DNA of 64,000 nucleotides from Chromohalobacter moromii (GCF_023091865.1 NZ_JAHXDI010000001.1:868001-932000); one strand, 5' to 3'; shown: positions 7,810 through 16,759, counted from the stretch's first letter. Notes: generated by a model not told the origin, from the sequence alone. Program-made: numbers and translations.

Positions 7810-8250
7810 TCAGGTGTCATGACGGTGTTGGTGCGGCTCAGGGGCGGCCTTGCCGTGAGCGAAGGCGGTTAGGATCGTGCATTGCGTGGCCGCGTGCGGA
7901 CCGCCGCAGCAGGCATCGGTCAGGTGGGCCAGTGCCTGGCGCATTTGATGCAGCTCCGCTAGCCGCGAGTCGATGGCGGCGAGTTTGTCCTCGGCGACGC
8001 GTTTGACCTCCTCACAGGTGTGCGCATCGGCGTCGACCTGTAGCGAGAGCAGCTCACGAATGTCAGCCAGGGTAAAGCCCAGGCGCTTGGCGCGAAGGAT
8101 GAAATGCAGGCGCTCGAGGTTGTCCGTAGCGTAGTAGCGATAGCCGTTGTCGCCGCGTTGGGCATGCGGGAGCAATCCTTCCTTTTCGTAGTAGCGCAAC
8201 GTATCGACGCTGACGCCGCTACGCTCAGCCAATTCTCCGATCCTTAGCAT
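7810..8250 (-). CDS. zntR: Zn(II)-responsive MerR-family regulator ZntR
   Basis: The product is 146 aa. The N-terminal winged helix-turn-helix (LRIGELAERSGVSVDTLRYYEKEGLL) is followed by a dimerisation helix and a C-terminal metal loop. The zinc ligands of E. coli ZntR are present at the same residue numbers: C79 (HTCEEVK), C114, C115, H119 and C124 (CCGGPHAATQC). A His-rich tail follows. ZntR distorts a long-spacer promoter to activate a zinc-exporting P-type ATPase. No zntA is visible in this window, so its target lies elsewhere. It converges on the glutamate-synthase-like gene with nine bases between stops. Confidence 0.93.
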   Translation of the reverse strand: MLRIGELAERSGVSVDTLRYYEKEGLLPHAQRGDNGYRYYATDNLERLHFILRAKRLGFTLADIRELLSLQVDADAHTCEEVKRVAEDKLAAIDSRLAELHQMRQALAHLTDACCGGPHAATQCTILTAFAHGKAAPEPHQHRHDT

Positions 8251-8265
8251 GGTGGGATTTCCTCC

Positions 8266-9318
8266 CTATAGTGGCGTAATGGGTGGTAATGGCAGGCTAC
8301 GCGGCCAATCATCGGGCACCATGAAAAAACGTCGCTGGGTGCCGTCGGGCGCTTGCAGGTGATATTGCCGTGGTGCGCCGATGCCTGTGAAGTGCGCCTC
8401 GAGCTCGGTTTCCAGCCTGTGAAGCGAGCGATAAGTCTCGCATCCGGGGAGCGCGAGCCAATGCGGCTTATGAAGCGGGGCTCCCAGGGTTCCCGTCGGC
8501 AAGTGGTCACGCAGCATCGGCCAGTCTTGCCATGTTAGCCAACCGCCATGAGCGGCGGCGGTACGTGCCGAATACGGCGCCGCTTTCGTGACGGACCAAG
8601 GGTAAAACAGCATCCCGAGCATGGCCGCACGCTGTCGCAGCAATTTGGGATCGATACCCAGCGCGCTCAAGCGTGCCATCGAGCGTGGATGATGGGCCAG
8701 GGGCAATTGGTGGTGCCGGGTATGGGCATGCTTGCGGGCTAGCGAGTCGGCACAGCCGGGGCCGATCCAGCGTGCCGGATTGCGTTCGTTGCCAGGTCCT
8801 TCGCGAAGTCCCAAATAATACTTGATGGCCAGTTCAAGATGGATGGGCCGTCCCTGGATATCGGCATAGATCACATCCAGCTCACCGAGGGTGCGGCCGG
8901 CCTCGTGAATCGCGATGTTGGTGGCCAGCAGGCGCGTCGCCGGGGCAAGGTCGAGCAGAGCGTGCCAGAGACGCTCATGATAATGCCCCAGACGTCGCGG
9001 TGGCGTCGCGCTGATATAAGGCATGAGCTGTTGCGGCTCGGCGTCGAGTGCACGCAGCCAAGCCTTTCTGCACGAGGCGTCGCCAAGCCCGAGCTCCTCG
9101 ATGGTCGGTCGGCCCGGGTAATCGCTGTCGATGATATCCGGTGCATGCAATAGCCAAGCGAGATCACGCACCCAGGGATGGTGAAGCGATGCCCATTCGT
9201 CTTCCAGCGCGGGCGTGGCCGCATCGAGCAGTACTTGCGTCATTTCGTCGTCATGTGTGAGGCGCCTGTCGTCAACTGATATGCTTTTTTCATACTTATC
9301 TGAATCTGTACTCTCCAT
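8266..9318 (-). CDS. DUF1853 family protein
   Basis: The product is 350 aa, cytoplasmic and rich in Trp, His and Arg. The recognisable core is GELDVIYAD, then PIHLELAIKYYLG, the conserved block of DUF1853. A charged D...E-x3-K arrangement like this resembles a PD-(D/E)XK nuclease fold, which I recall being proposed for this family, but activity is not established. The start at 9318 is chosen for CAGGGGA about six bases upstream. A longer frame starting at 9411 would run into the start of the divergent MocR gene. It ends 15 bases before the zntR start and may be co-transcribed with it. Confidence 0.75.
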   Translation of the reverse strand: MESTDSDKYEKSISVDDRRLTHDDEMTQVLLDAATPALEDEWASLHHPWVRDLAWLLHAPDIIDSDYPGRPTIEELGLGDASCRKAWLRALDAEPQQLMPYISATPPRRLGHYHERLWHALLDLAPATRLLATNIAIHEAGRTLGELDVIYADIQGRPIHLELAIKYYLGLREGPGNERNPARWIGPGCADSLARKHAHTRHHQLPLAHHPRSMARLSALGIDPKLLRQRAAMLGMLFYPWSVTKAAPYSARTAAAHGGWLTWQDWPMLRDHLPTGTLGAPLHKPHWLALPGCETYRSLHRLETELEAHFTGIGAPRQYHLQAPDGTQRRFFMVPDDWPRSLPLPPITPL

Positions 9319-9409
9319 GGTATTCCCCTGACAATATCTCCAGTTGCAAGACAATGCGAACCCGTTGCCGTTGCGTTTAAACAGGTATTGAGTGTTGTCG
9401 GAGGTGGAC

Positions 9410-10873
9410 ATGAAGCGTTATCAACATCTGGCCGAAGCACTTGAGTCTTCAATTCTCTCCGGTGCGTTGCATGCCGGGGATCGTCTGCCTTCGATTCGTG
9501 CTGCCAGCATCAGCCGTAACGTCAGTCCCACGACTGTGTTCAAGGCGTATTATCTGCTGGAAGCCAAAGGACTTATCCGGGCGCGTGACCGCTCAGGGTT
9601 CTATGTCGTTGGGCCGGAAGGCACCCGTCCGCCGGAAATCGAGATGACCAGCGCGCCTGACGAGCGTGTATTCAATGTCGATGTCAGCGACCGTGTTCTC
9701 CAAGTGCTAGGCGCCACTATGCGCCGCGATCTGGTACCTTTGGGGTCTGCACTGCCGAGTCCTGAGCTCTATCCTATCCCGAGGCTTTCTCAGGTCATGG
9801 CATCCACGCTACCCAAGCTGGGTGTCTGGCATACGGTAGATGATTTGAGCCCCGGTAGTGCTCAACTGCGTCATGCTATTTCACTGCGCTATCACGCGGA
9901 TGGTATGCAAGTTTATGCGGATGATCTCGTAGTGACCAATGGCGCACTGGAAGCGCTCAATATCTGCCTGGGTGTCGTCACCCAGCCGGGGGCTGCGGTC
10001 ATTGTAGAGTCCCCTACCTTTTATGCCGCGCTCCAAGCGCTGGAGCGGAATCACCTACGGGCAATCGAGGTATCGACACATCCACGCGATGGTATTGATC
10101 TGGAGGCGATGGAACGGGCGATACAGCGGTATAAGCCGGCGGCATGCTGGTTGATGACCAACTTCCAGAACCCGTTGGGTAGCCTGATGCCAGAAGACAA
10201 GAAGCGCGATCTTGTCGCGTTACTGCAACGCTATGCGCTGCCGATGATCGAGGATGATGTCTATGGTGAGCTTTATTTCGATAGCCGCCGGCCGCTGCCT
10301 GCCAAAGCCTTCGACCAAGAAGGCTTGATCATGCACTGCAGCTCATTTTCCAAAAGTCTGGCACCTGGCTGGCGTGTTGGCTGGGTGGCAGGGGGACGCT
10401 ATACCCAACACATCATGCGCGACAAACTTTCACTTTCTTTATCGGCATCAGCGCCGGCTCAGGTGGCGCTATCGGCTTATCTGTCACGAAGCGGGTTTGA
10501 TCGGCATTTGCGAACGCTTAGGCACAGGTTTGAATGGCAGCGTAACTGTATGCTGCAAGCGATCACGGCGCACTTCCCTGAAGGTACCCGGACGACATAT
10601 CCCGCTGGAGGATATTTTTTATGGGTCGAGTTGCCGAAGTGTGTGGACACTTCGCGGCTACATCAGATGGCGCTGGCCGAAGGTATCAGTATCGCGCCGG
10701 GTAGTATCTTTTCTTCGCACGAGCGTTTTCGCCACTGTCTGCGTTTGAACTATGGCCATCCTTGGGATGAGCGCCTGCAGACCGGCATGGAAATTCTCGG
10801 GCGCCTGATCGCCCAGCAGCTGGAATGCGGGGACCACTCGACAGATGAAATCCAGCAAGGAGCGATACCATGA
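9410..10873 (+). CDS. MocR-type GntR regulator with aminotransferase domain
   Basis: The product is 487 aa. A GntR winged helix-turn-helix occupies about residues 1-70 (GDRLPSIRAASISRNVSPTT, FKAYYLLEAKGLI). It is joined to a fold-type I aminotransferase domain with PLP-site motifs NFQNPLG, EDDVYGEL and SFSKSLAPGWRVGW (Schiff-base Lys). MocR proteins sense PLP or amino-acid derivatives and usually control a neighbouring gene. The ATG at 9410 directly follows GGAGGT and is preferred to a GTG 18 bases upstream. The next gene starts inside its stop codon (ATGA), so the small membrane protein is its likely operon partner; DUF1853 is the divergent candidate target. Confidence 0.88.
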   Translation: MKRYQHLAEALESSILSGALHAGDRLPSIRAASISRNVSPTTVFKAYYLLEAKGLIRARDRSGFYVVGPEGTRPPEIEMTSAPDERVFNVDVSDRVLQVLGATMRRDLVPLGSALPSPELYPIPRLSQVMASTLPKLGVWHTVDDLSPGSAQLRHAISLRYHADGMQVYADDLVVTNGALEALNICLGVVTQPGAAVIVESPTFYAALQALERNHLRAIEVSTHPRDGIDLEAMERAIQRYKPAACWLMTNFQNPLGSLMPEDKKRDLVALLQRYALPMIEDDVYGELYFDSRRPLPAKAFDQEGLIMHCSSFSKSLAPGWRVGWVAGGRYTQHIMRDKLSLSLSASAPAQVALSAYLSRSGFDRHLRTLRHRFEWQRNCMLQAITAHFPEGTRTTYPAGGYFLWVELPKCVDTSRLHQMALAEGISIAPGSIFSSHERFRHCLRLNYGHPWDERLQTGMEILGRLIAQQLECGDHSTDEIQQGAIP

Positions 10874-11139
10874 GTAAAAAGCCAATGTCGCGTAAGCTTA
10901 AAGCGATATTCAAATTCTTCGCGGCTATCCTCGTGATCAACGTGATTGTGGGCGTCGCTGGCATTGTCTTCATGATGCTCTATTACGGCGAGGTCGATGG
11001 ACAGGGTTGGGCAGCGTTGGTGACCTTCATGATCTTGAATACGATCTTCGCTTCGCCGGTGGCCTTGTATCTCTACTGGTGGGAGTTGCACCCCGTGCAG
11101 ACGCCCGAGTCGGATCAGTACAACGACCCCAGGGAATGA
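10870..11139 (+). CDS. Small two-helix membrane protein coupled to the MocR gene
   Basis: The product is 89 aa with a basic N-terminus (SKKPMSRKLK), two hydrophobic helices (about residues 13-38 and 46-68) and an acidic polar tail. The ATG overlaps the stop of the MocR gene by four bases, implying translational coupling. I do not recognise the family. The small size and partner suggest a membrane accessory or a regulated target, but nothing in the sequence shows which. About 100 bases follow before nadK, with no clear terminator. Confidence 0.7.
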   Translation: MSKKPMSRKLKAIFKFFAAILVINVIVGVAGIVFMMLYYGEVDGQGWAALVTFMILNTIFASPVALYLYWWELHPVQTPESDQYNDPRE

Positions 11140-11243
11140 GCGAAGATCACTAATGTTGCAAGCGTTCCGGTTGGGCGCGGTTTGCTCCGCTGCTCGCCAG
11201 TCCGCATAATGACGGGCCGCGATGCCGGCAACGAGATGCTTTC

Positions 11244-12125
11244 ATGCAGCCATTCAAGACCATTGGCCTGATCGGGCGATTGGGCAGCCCCAACGCGGTA
11301 GAGACGCTCAAGCGTTTGCTCCGCTTCCTCGGCGCTCGCCAGCTCGATGTGATCATCGAGGAACGCACCGCCACGGTATTGCTCAATCATGGTTATCCCG
11401 AAGCGAGTCGTCGCCAACTGGGTGAGCGCTGTGATTTGGCGATCGTGGTGGGCGGTGATGGCAGTCTATTGAGCGCTGCACGGGAGTTGTGCGCCACGGG
11501 CACGCCGGTATTGGGCATCAATCGGGGACGACTGGGGTTTTTGACCGATATCTCGCCGGATGAAGTCGAAGATCGGATCGGCGAAGTGCTCGATGGGCAC
11601 TTCGAGAGTGAACGTCGTTTCCTGTTGGAGGCGGAAGTGTTCCGTGCCGGCGAACAGGTCGGAACGGCCTCGGGACTCAACGATGTGGTCATCCATCCCG
11701 GCAAGGCTGCGCGGATGATCGAGTTCGAACTGTTCATCGACGGTCAGTTCGTCTATAGCCAACGCAGCGATGGGTTGATCATCGCTACGCCGACCGGCTC
11801 CACTGCTTATGCTTTGTCGGGAGGTGGCCCGATCGTGCATCCACGGCTCGAGGCCATCACGCTGGTGCCGATGTTTCCGCATACGTTGTCGAGTCGGCCG
11901 ATCGTCATCGACGCGGCCAGCGAGATCACTGTGCACATCGGTGAAACCAACCACGCGTATCCGCATGTCAGTTGTGACGGCCAGACGCAAGTGGTTTCCA
12001 AGCCCGGCGATCGCTTGGTCGTGCGTCGCAAACGTGAACGGCTGACGCTTCTTCATCCGCATGGTCACAACTATTTCGAGGCCTGTCGCACCAAGCTCGG
12101 CTGGAGCAGCCGGATGGGGGAGTGA
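11244..12125 (+). CDS. nadK: NAD kinase
   Basis: The product is 293 aa and phosphorylates NAD to NADP with ATP. The catalytic GGDGS motif is at residues 70-74, followed by NRGRLGFLTD, a GLNDVVIH segment and the NAD-binding TPTGSTAYALSGGGP. These are the standard order and spacing of the ATP-NAD kinase family, and the length matches. The next gene begins at 12127 immediately after the stop, so nadK and the metallophosphoesterase gene probably form one transcript ending at the strong terminator at 13232. Confidence 0.96.
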   Translation: MQPFKTIGLIGRLGSPNAVETLKRLLRFLGARQLDVIIEERTATVLLNHGYPEASRRQLGERCDLAIVVGGDGSLLSAARELCATGTPVLGINRGRLGFLTDISPDEVEDRIGEVLDGHFESERRFLLEAEVFRAGEQVGTASGLNDVVIHPGKAARMIEFELFIDGQFVYSQRSDGLIIATPTGSTAYALSGGGPIVHPRLEAITLVPMFPHTLSSRPIVIDAASEITVHIGETNHAYPHVSCDGQTQVVSKPGDRLVVRRKRERLTLLHPHGHNYFEACRTKLGWSSRMGE

Positions 12126-12126
12126 C

Positions 12127-13134
12127 ATGACGCTGGTTCGACAGGATCTCGACGGTTACGACCTGATCGGCGACGTGCATGGATGTGGCGCCTCGCTGGC
12201 CGTGTTGCTGGAAAAGCTAGGATATTCCTATCGGGAGGGCGTGTATCGTCATCCGCGTCGTCGAGTGATCTTCTTGGGCGATTTGATTGATCGCGGTCCG
12301 CGCATTCGGCTGGCGTTGAATATCGCGCGTGACATGGTCGAAGCGGGCGAGGCAGATATCGTGATGGGCAATCACGAATACAATGCCTTGGCGTATTGTC
12401 GCCGAGCACCGCCGGAATGGGCGGGAGAATGGCTGCGTGAGCATTCGCCGCGCCACAATCGCATCATCAATGAGACGTTGGCACAGTTTCGCGATCACCC
12501 TCAGGAGTGGCAGTCCCATCTCGACTGGTTCATGACGATGCCGTTGTGTCTCGAACGTGATGGACTGCGGGTGGTGCATGCCTGCTGGGACCACGATCTC
12601 ATCGCTCCATTTCTGTCGCAGTGCCCCGATGGCTGCATGAGCGAGGATTTTTTTTACGATTCAGTCTGCCCGGGCACATTCGCCTTTCGCGTCATGGATC
12701 GACTGACGCGCGGCCCCTCACTGCCGCTTCCTGCGGGCTTGCGAATCTATTCCGGTGATGGTTTCACGCGCACCACCTTTCGAGCTCATTTCTGGGCACG
12801 CGACCCGTTGACCTATGGCGATGTGGTCTTCCAACCCGATAACCTTCCCGACGACCTCGAAAATTGGCCCTTGCGAGCGGAGGAGCGACAGCGACTGCCG
12901 TATTACGGACCGGAGGAGCCGCCGCTGTTCATTGGCCACTATTGGTGTGAGGGGGTTCCGGCGCTGCCAGCGCCGAATATTGCTTGCCTCGATTACAGCG
13001 CCGTGAAATACGGGCGTCTGGTGGCCTATCGCTGGGAGGGCGAGCAGCGCCTGGATGCCAATCGCTTCGTGTGGGTCGATGTGGCACGTGAGGGGGCGGC
13101 TCCTCCGACGCCAGATGACAGCGCGCTGGCTTGA
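12127..13134 (+). CDS. Calcineurin-like metallophosphoesterase
   Basis: The product is 335 aa. Metal-binding motifs of the calcineurin-like phosphoesterases occur in order: DLIGDVHGC, VIFLGDLIDRGPR, MGNHEYNA, then VVHACWDHD and a late FIGHYW. The N-terminal half resembles PrpE and diadenosine tetraphosphatase proteins, but the C-terminal third is not typical of ApaH. It probably hydrolyses a phosphoester or nucleotide; the substrate is unknown. The start at 12127 is chosen because GGGGGAG sits just upstream and the fold begins there; the frame extends upstream into nadK but is not needed. Confidence 0.85.
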   Translation: MTLVRQDLDGYDLIGDVHGCGASLAVLLEKLGYSYREGVYRHPRRRVIFLGDLIDRGPRIRLALNIARDMVEAGEADIVMGNHEYNALAYCRRAPPEWAGEWLREHSPRHNRIINETLAQFRDHPQEWQSHLDWFMTMPLCLERDGLRVVHACWDHDLIAPFLSQCPDGCMSEDFFYDSVCPGTFAFRVMDRLTRGPSLPLPAGLRIYSGDGFTRTTFRAHFWARDPLTYGDVVFQPDNLPDDLENWPLRAEERQRLPYYGPEEPPLFIGHYWCEGVPALPAPNIACLDYSAVKYGRLVAYRWEGEQRLDANRFVWVDVAREGAAPPTPDDSALA

Positions 13135-13231
13135 GGGGCAGAAAAAATTGAAAAAAATTTCGTTGCGCCGGGAACTCATCGCGGTGGGGCGTCGTCAGAG
13201 TAAGTGTTCCCTTGAATGATCCCTTGCTCTT

Positions 13232-13265
13232 GTCCGGCGGCCCCCACCGCCGGACTTTTTCTTTT
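13232..13265 (+). terminator. Rho-independent terminator after nadK operon
   Basis: A perfect nine-base stem GTCCGGCGG/CCGCCGGAC with a six-base loop is followed by TTTTTCTTTT. This is the cleanest terminator in the window. Confidence 0.93.
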
Positions 13266-13301
13266 GTGCGTTCGTCTGCGGTACTGAAAGGGACCCCGCC
13301 C

Positions 13302-14156
13302 ATGTACAAGCTGCTGGAACTACCTCGTCAACAGGATATCGTCGCCCTGCGTCGGGCGTTGTGGGCGCATCGTATCGGCCATCAGGTGACCGAAGAGGAT
13401 GAGGGTCAGGTGCTGTGGCTGGCCGATCCGCGCCAGCGTGACGAGGCGGCGCACTTGATCGAGCAATGGCATCGTGGCGAGTTGGCCGAGCGTCCTGCTC
13501 AGGCCGCGAAACGCCAATCGCCCGGCATGCTTGGCAGTGCCTTTACTCAGGCACCGCTGGCGGCTGCCTTGGTGGCATTGTGTGTGGTGGTCTTCGCCTT
13601 GATGACGTTGTTCGGCGATCGTGTGGTCGCCGCGCTAACCTTCGTGCCCGTCGATGCCGTGTCTGGACGCCTGACGGTCGGCACCCTGGGCGACTCCCTG
13701 GCAAGCGGTCAGGTATGGCGCTTGTTCTCGCCCGCGTTGATGCATTTCGGCTGGATGCACCTCGTCTTCAACATGCTGTGGTTATGGTATTTCGGGCGCC
13801 AGGTCGAAGCCCTGCAAGGCCCCGCGCGTCTTATCATGCTCGCCGTCGTGGCGGCACTCGTCTCCAACCTGGCGCAATACGCCACGGGGACCGTACTATT
13901 CGGCGGCATGTCCGGGGTCGACTATGCCTTGCTGGGATACGTCTGGCTGATGTCTCGTCGGGCCCCGGGAAGCGGATTTTTCGTGCCCCAGATGCTGGTG
14001 GTGTTCATGCTTGCCTGGATGGTCTTCACCATGACCGACATGGCGAGTTTGTTTGGATTCGGTAACGTCGCCAACGAGGCGCACCTGGGCGGTCTGTTGG
14101 TCGGACTGATCGGTGGATGGTGGGCCGGTGGACGTGCCGCGAGAGGAGAGCGTTAG
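13302..14156 (+). CDS. glpG: Rhomboid family intramembrane serine protease
   Basis: The product is 284 aa. A soluble N-terminal domain of about 85 residues (a GlpG-type cytoplasmic domain) precedes six membrane segments. The catalytic dyad is visible: Ser204 in GMSGVDYALLGY and His261 in NEAHLGGLLVG. The rhomboid loop 1/TM2 block HFGWMHLVFNMLWLW is also present. It cleaves membrane helices of other proteins. The start at 13302 is downstream of the terminator and has AAGGGA eight bases away. Its stop overlaps the GTG start of the DUF1315 gene by one base, so it leads a three-gene coupled operon. Confidence 0.9.
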   Translation: MYKLLELPRQQDIVALRRALWAHRIGHQVTEEDEGQVLWLADPRQRDEAAHLIEQWHRGELAERPAQAAKRQSPGMLGSAFTQAPLAAALVALCVVVFALMTLFGDRVVAALTFVPVDAVSGRLTVGTLGDSLASGQVWRLFSPALMHFGWMHLVFNMLWLWYFGRQVEALQGPARLIMLAVVAALVSNLAQYATGTVLFGGMSGVDYALLGYVWLMSRRAPGSGFFVPQMLVVFMLAWMVFTMTDMASLFGFGNVANEAHLGGLLVGLIGGWWAGGRAARGER

Positions 14157-14419
14157 TGAGTGACATGACCTTCGACAAGATGGTGGCGCAGATGACACCC
14201 GCCATGTACGACAGCTTCAAGCAGGCGATCGCGCTGCGTAAATGGCCGGATGGACAGCGCCTGAGCCAAGAACAGACCGAGCTTTGTCTCGAGGCGGTGA
14301 TGAAATACGAAGTCGCCCACGATATTCCCGAGAACGAGCGTGTGGGCTATCTCGAGCGCGGTGGTTGCGGCACTGACGATGAAGCTGGCGAGTCCGATAC
14401 CATCAAGTGGATGAACTGA
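14156..14419 (+). CDS. DUF1315 family protein (YeaC-like)
   Basis: The product is 87 aa, starting at a GTG. The conserved block is MTPAMYDSFKQAIALRKWPDG followed by L-x-QEQ-x3-CLEAVMKYE and IPENERVGYLERG, the pattern of the small YeaC/DUF1315 family, whose function is unknown. The GTG at 14156 is chosen because GAGGAG lies seven bases before it and it shares one base with the rhomboid stop (TAGTG). The stop overlaps the next start by one base (TGATG). Confidence 0.85.
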   Translation: MSDMTFDKMVAQMTPAMYDSFKQAIALRKWPDGQRLSQEQTELCLEAVMKYEVAHDIPENERVGYLERGGCGTDDEAGESDTIKWMN

Positions 14420-15279
14420 TGAGCGATCTGTTCAGCGTGGCGGATGTCAGCGCCGCGCGCGGGCCCTTGCGCAAGATGGAGATTGCGCCCAGCGATGCCG
14501 AGACACCGGCACAATACACCCTGCGGGCCGGCGAGCAGCGCATTGGTCTCAATGCGCACCTGGGCGCTTCGTTGCGCCTCGTGCATACCGGCGCCATCCA
14601 CTGCGTGCATTGCGGACGCGCCACGCGCAAGAGTTTCGCGCAGGGCTATTGCTACCCTTGTTTCAAGTCGCTTGCCCAGTGCGATACTTGCATCGTCAAG
14701 CCGGAAACCTGCCACTACCATGCGGGCACGTGTCGCGAACCGGCATGGGGCGAGCAGCATTGTTTTCAGCCGCACGTGGTCTACCTGGCCAATTCGTCGG
14801 GGCTCAAGGTCGGCATCACGCGCAAGACGCAATTGCCTACACGCTGGCTCGATCAAGGGGCGATTCAGGCGCTGCCGATTCTCGAGGTCGACAATCGCCT
14901 GCAGTCGGGGTTGGTCGAAACTTTGTTCAAGCAGATGGTGGGCGATCGCACCAATTGGCGTGCAATGCTGAAAGGTGACGTGGCGCCGATAGACCTGCCC
15001 GCTGAGCGAGATCGCCTCCTGGCCGCGCTCGATCAGGAGCTGGCGGCACTCAAGCAACACGTTGGCGAGCAGGCGATTGGCACGCTGGCGGCGAGCCCGG
15101 TCGAGTTGCACTATCCCATCCTGGAATTTCCCGGCAAGGTAGTGTCACACAATTTCGATAAGTCCCCCGAGGTGAGCGGCCGCTTGATGGGACTCAAGGG
15201 GCAGTACTTGATCTTCGATACCGGTGTCATCAACCTGCGCAAGTTCGGTGGCTATGAAGTGGAAGTGGCGATCGAGTAA
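14419..15279 (+). CDS. DUF2797 family protein with Cys-rich metal-binding region
   Basis: The product is 286 aa. A cysteine-rich block at about residues 70-110 (CVHCG, GYCYPCFKS, CDTC, C-H-Y-H and C) looks like two zinc knuckles. It is followed by VVYLANSSGLKVGITRKTQLPTRWLDQGA, split over about 30 residues, which resembles a GIY-YIG-like core, then a helical and a C-terminal beta region. The family is DUF2797; no function is established, and nucleic-acid binding is only an inference from the zinc knuckles. It is the third gene of the rhomboid operon, started by a TGATG overlap. Confidence 0.82.
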   Translation: MSDLFSVADVSAARGPLRKMEIAPSDAETPAQYTLRAGEQRIGLNAHLGASLRLVHTGAIHCVHCGRATRKSFAQGYCYPCFKSLAQCDTCIVKPETCHYHAGTCREPAWGEQHCFQPHVVYLANSSGLKVGITRKTQLPTRWLDQGAIQALPILEVDNRLQSGLVETLFKQMVGDRTNWRAMLKGDVAPIDLPAERDRLLAALDQELAALKQHVGEQAIGTLAASPVELHYPILEFPGKVVSHNFDKSPEVSGRLMGLKGQYLIFDTGVINLRKFGGYEVEVAIE

Positions 15280-15369
15280 TGCGCTTGGCGCGGCGACGCC
15301 TTGAAGTCCGCTTGGATGTCTCCACTTCATGGGTATCGACATGAACGTCGCTTACCCAAGGAGGTTCGC

Positions 15370-16053
15370 ATGAAGATTCTGATGGTATTGACGTCGCACG
15401 ACCGCATGGGGGACACCGGTCACGCCACCGGCTTCTGGCTCGAGGAGTTCGTGGCGCCGTACTACGTGTTCAAGGATGCGGGCGCCGAGTTGACCCTGGC
15501 CTCGCCTCAAGGTGGGCAGCCGCCCATCGATCCCACTTCCACGCAGCCCGATGCGCTGACCGAGGAAACGCGCCGCTTCGAGGCGGATAGCGAGGCCAAG
15601 GCGCAGTTGGCCAATACGCGCAAGCTGTCCGAGGTGCGCGCCGATGACTATGATGCAGTCTTCTATCCCGGCGGCCATGGCCCATTGTGGGATTTGACGC
15701 AAGATCGCCATTCCCAGCAGTTGATCCACGACTTCCTCGTGGCCCGCAAACCGGTCGCCGCAGTCTGCCATGCGCCTGCCGTGTTGGTGCATGCCCAAGG
15801 TCCCGATGGTCAGTCGGTTGTCAAGGGGCATCGCGTAACGGGGTTCTCGAACAGCGAGGAAGACGCCGTGGGGCTGACCGATGTCGTGCCGTTGCTGGTG
15901 GAAGATGCTCTGAAAGAAAAGGGCGGCCACTATGAGCGCGGCGACGCGGATTTCGATGCCTTCCAATTGCGCGATGGCCTGTTGATCACCGGTCAGAATC
16001 CGGCTTCCAGCGCGCCGACGGCCAAGTTGCTGCTGGATGCTCTCAAAGGCTGA
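15370..16053 (+). CDS. DJ-1/PfpI superfamily protein (Hsp31-like)
   Basis: The product is 227 aa. The nucleophile elbow is AVCHAPAVL, and the upstream AVFYPGGHGPLWDL segment carries the partner Glu/His region of the class I glutamine-amidotransferase-like fold. Close family members include Hsp31-type chaperone/glyoxalase III and YraB-like proteins, so a role in removing glyoxals or protein repair is possible but not shown. The start at 15370 follows a perfect AAGGAGG. The gene ends at a hairpin with T-run (16085-16119). Confidence 0.87.
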   Translation: MKILMVLTSHDRMGDTGHATGFWLEEFVAPYYVFKDAGAELTLASPQGGQPPIDPTSTQPDALTEETRRFEADSEAKAQLANTRKLSEVRADDYDAVFYPGGHGPLWDLTQDRHSQQLIHDFLVARKPVAAVCHAPAVLVHAQGPDGQSVVKGHRVTGFSNSEEDAVGLTDVVPLLVEDALKEKGGHYERGDADFDAFQLRDGLLITGQNPASSAPTAKLLLDALKG

Positions 16054-16084
16054 TCCTGGCCCTCGACCTTTACCCGCTTCCCTT

Positions 16085-16119
16085 ATAATGGCTCGCCTTG
16101 GCGGGCCATTATTTCTTTT
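16085..16119 (+). terminator. Rho-independent terminator after the DJ-1/PfpI gene
   Basis: A 13-bp stem with one G-T pair (starting ATAATGGC) and a very small loop, followed by TTTCTTTT. Confidence 0.85.
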
Positions 16120-16204
16120 GAGTTAATGATGCCTTTCCTCTCGGCGTCCTGGCGTGATGCGCGATAGCCATTATGCTAAAGGCATAATCGGTGGAGAAAC
16201 ACGC

Positions 16205-16759
16205 ATGTGGCGCAATTCGGTACACGGCTGGGGCTTGCCCAGCATCCTTTTGCATTGGCTGAGTGCCGTGCTGGTCGTGTCGCTCTTCGTGCTTGGCTGG
16301 TGGATGACCGGCCTTGATTACTATGACCGCTGGTATCAACTGGCGCCGTGGTGGCACAAGTCGCTGGGCCTGGCGCTACTGGGTTTGACGCTGCTGCGGC
16401 TGGCGTGGCGCCTGATGCAGCCCACGCCCGAGGCACACGGCGTGTCTTGGGAGCGGGCGATGGCGCATGCTGGCCATGGCTTGCTCTACGTCTTGCTGTT
16501 GACGGTGATGATCAGTGGCTACTTGATCTCTACTGCCGAAGGCCAAGGCATCAGTGTGTTCGGCGCCTTCGAAGTACCGGCACTGCTCAGCGACTTGCCC
16601 CGGCAGGCGACCCTCGCGGGGGAGGTGCACTGGTATGCAGCGTGGGCATTGATAGTGCTAGCCGTGGGGCACACGCTGGCTGCGCTTAAACATCATATTC
16701 TCGACCGCCGAGACACCTTGCGTCGCATGTGGTGGCCCGGTGAGTCTCGACGCCAATGA
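16205..16759 (+). CDS. Cytochrome b561 family protein
   Basis: The product is 184 aa with four membrane helices. Candidate haem ligands are the histidines in the helices: HGW and LLHWLS in the first, WWHKSLG in the second, HAGHGLLY in the third and HWYAAWALI plus GHTLAALKHH in the fourth. This matches bacterial b561 proteins such as YceJ/CybB that pass electrons from ubiquinol at the inner membrane. The start at 16205 follows GGTGGAG. It is 64 bases upstream of the YceI gene, the usual yceJ-yceI arrangement, so the two are probably co-transcribed. Confidence 0.88.
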   Translation: MWRNSVHGWGLPSILLHWLSAVLVVSLFVLGWWMTGLDYYDRWYQLAPWWHKSLGLALLGLTLLRLAWRLMQPTPEAHGVSWERAMAHAGHGLLYVLLLTVMISGYLISTAEGQGISVFGAFEVPALLSDLPRQATLAGEVHWYAAWALIVLAVGHTLAALKHHILDRRDTLRRMWWPGESRRQ

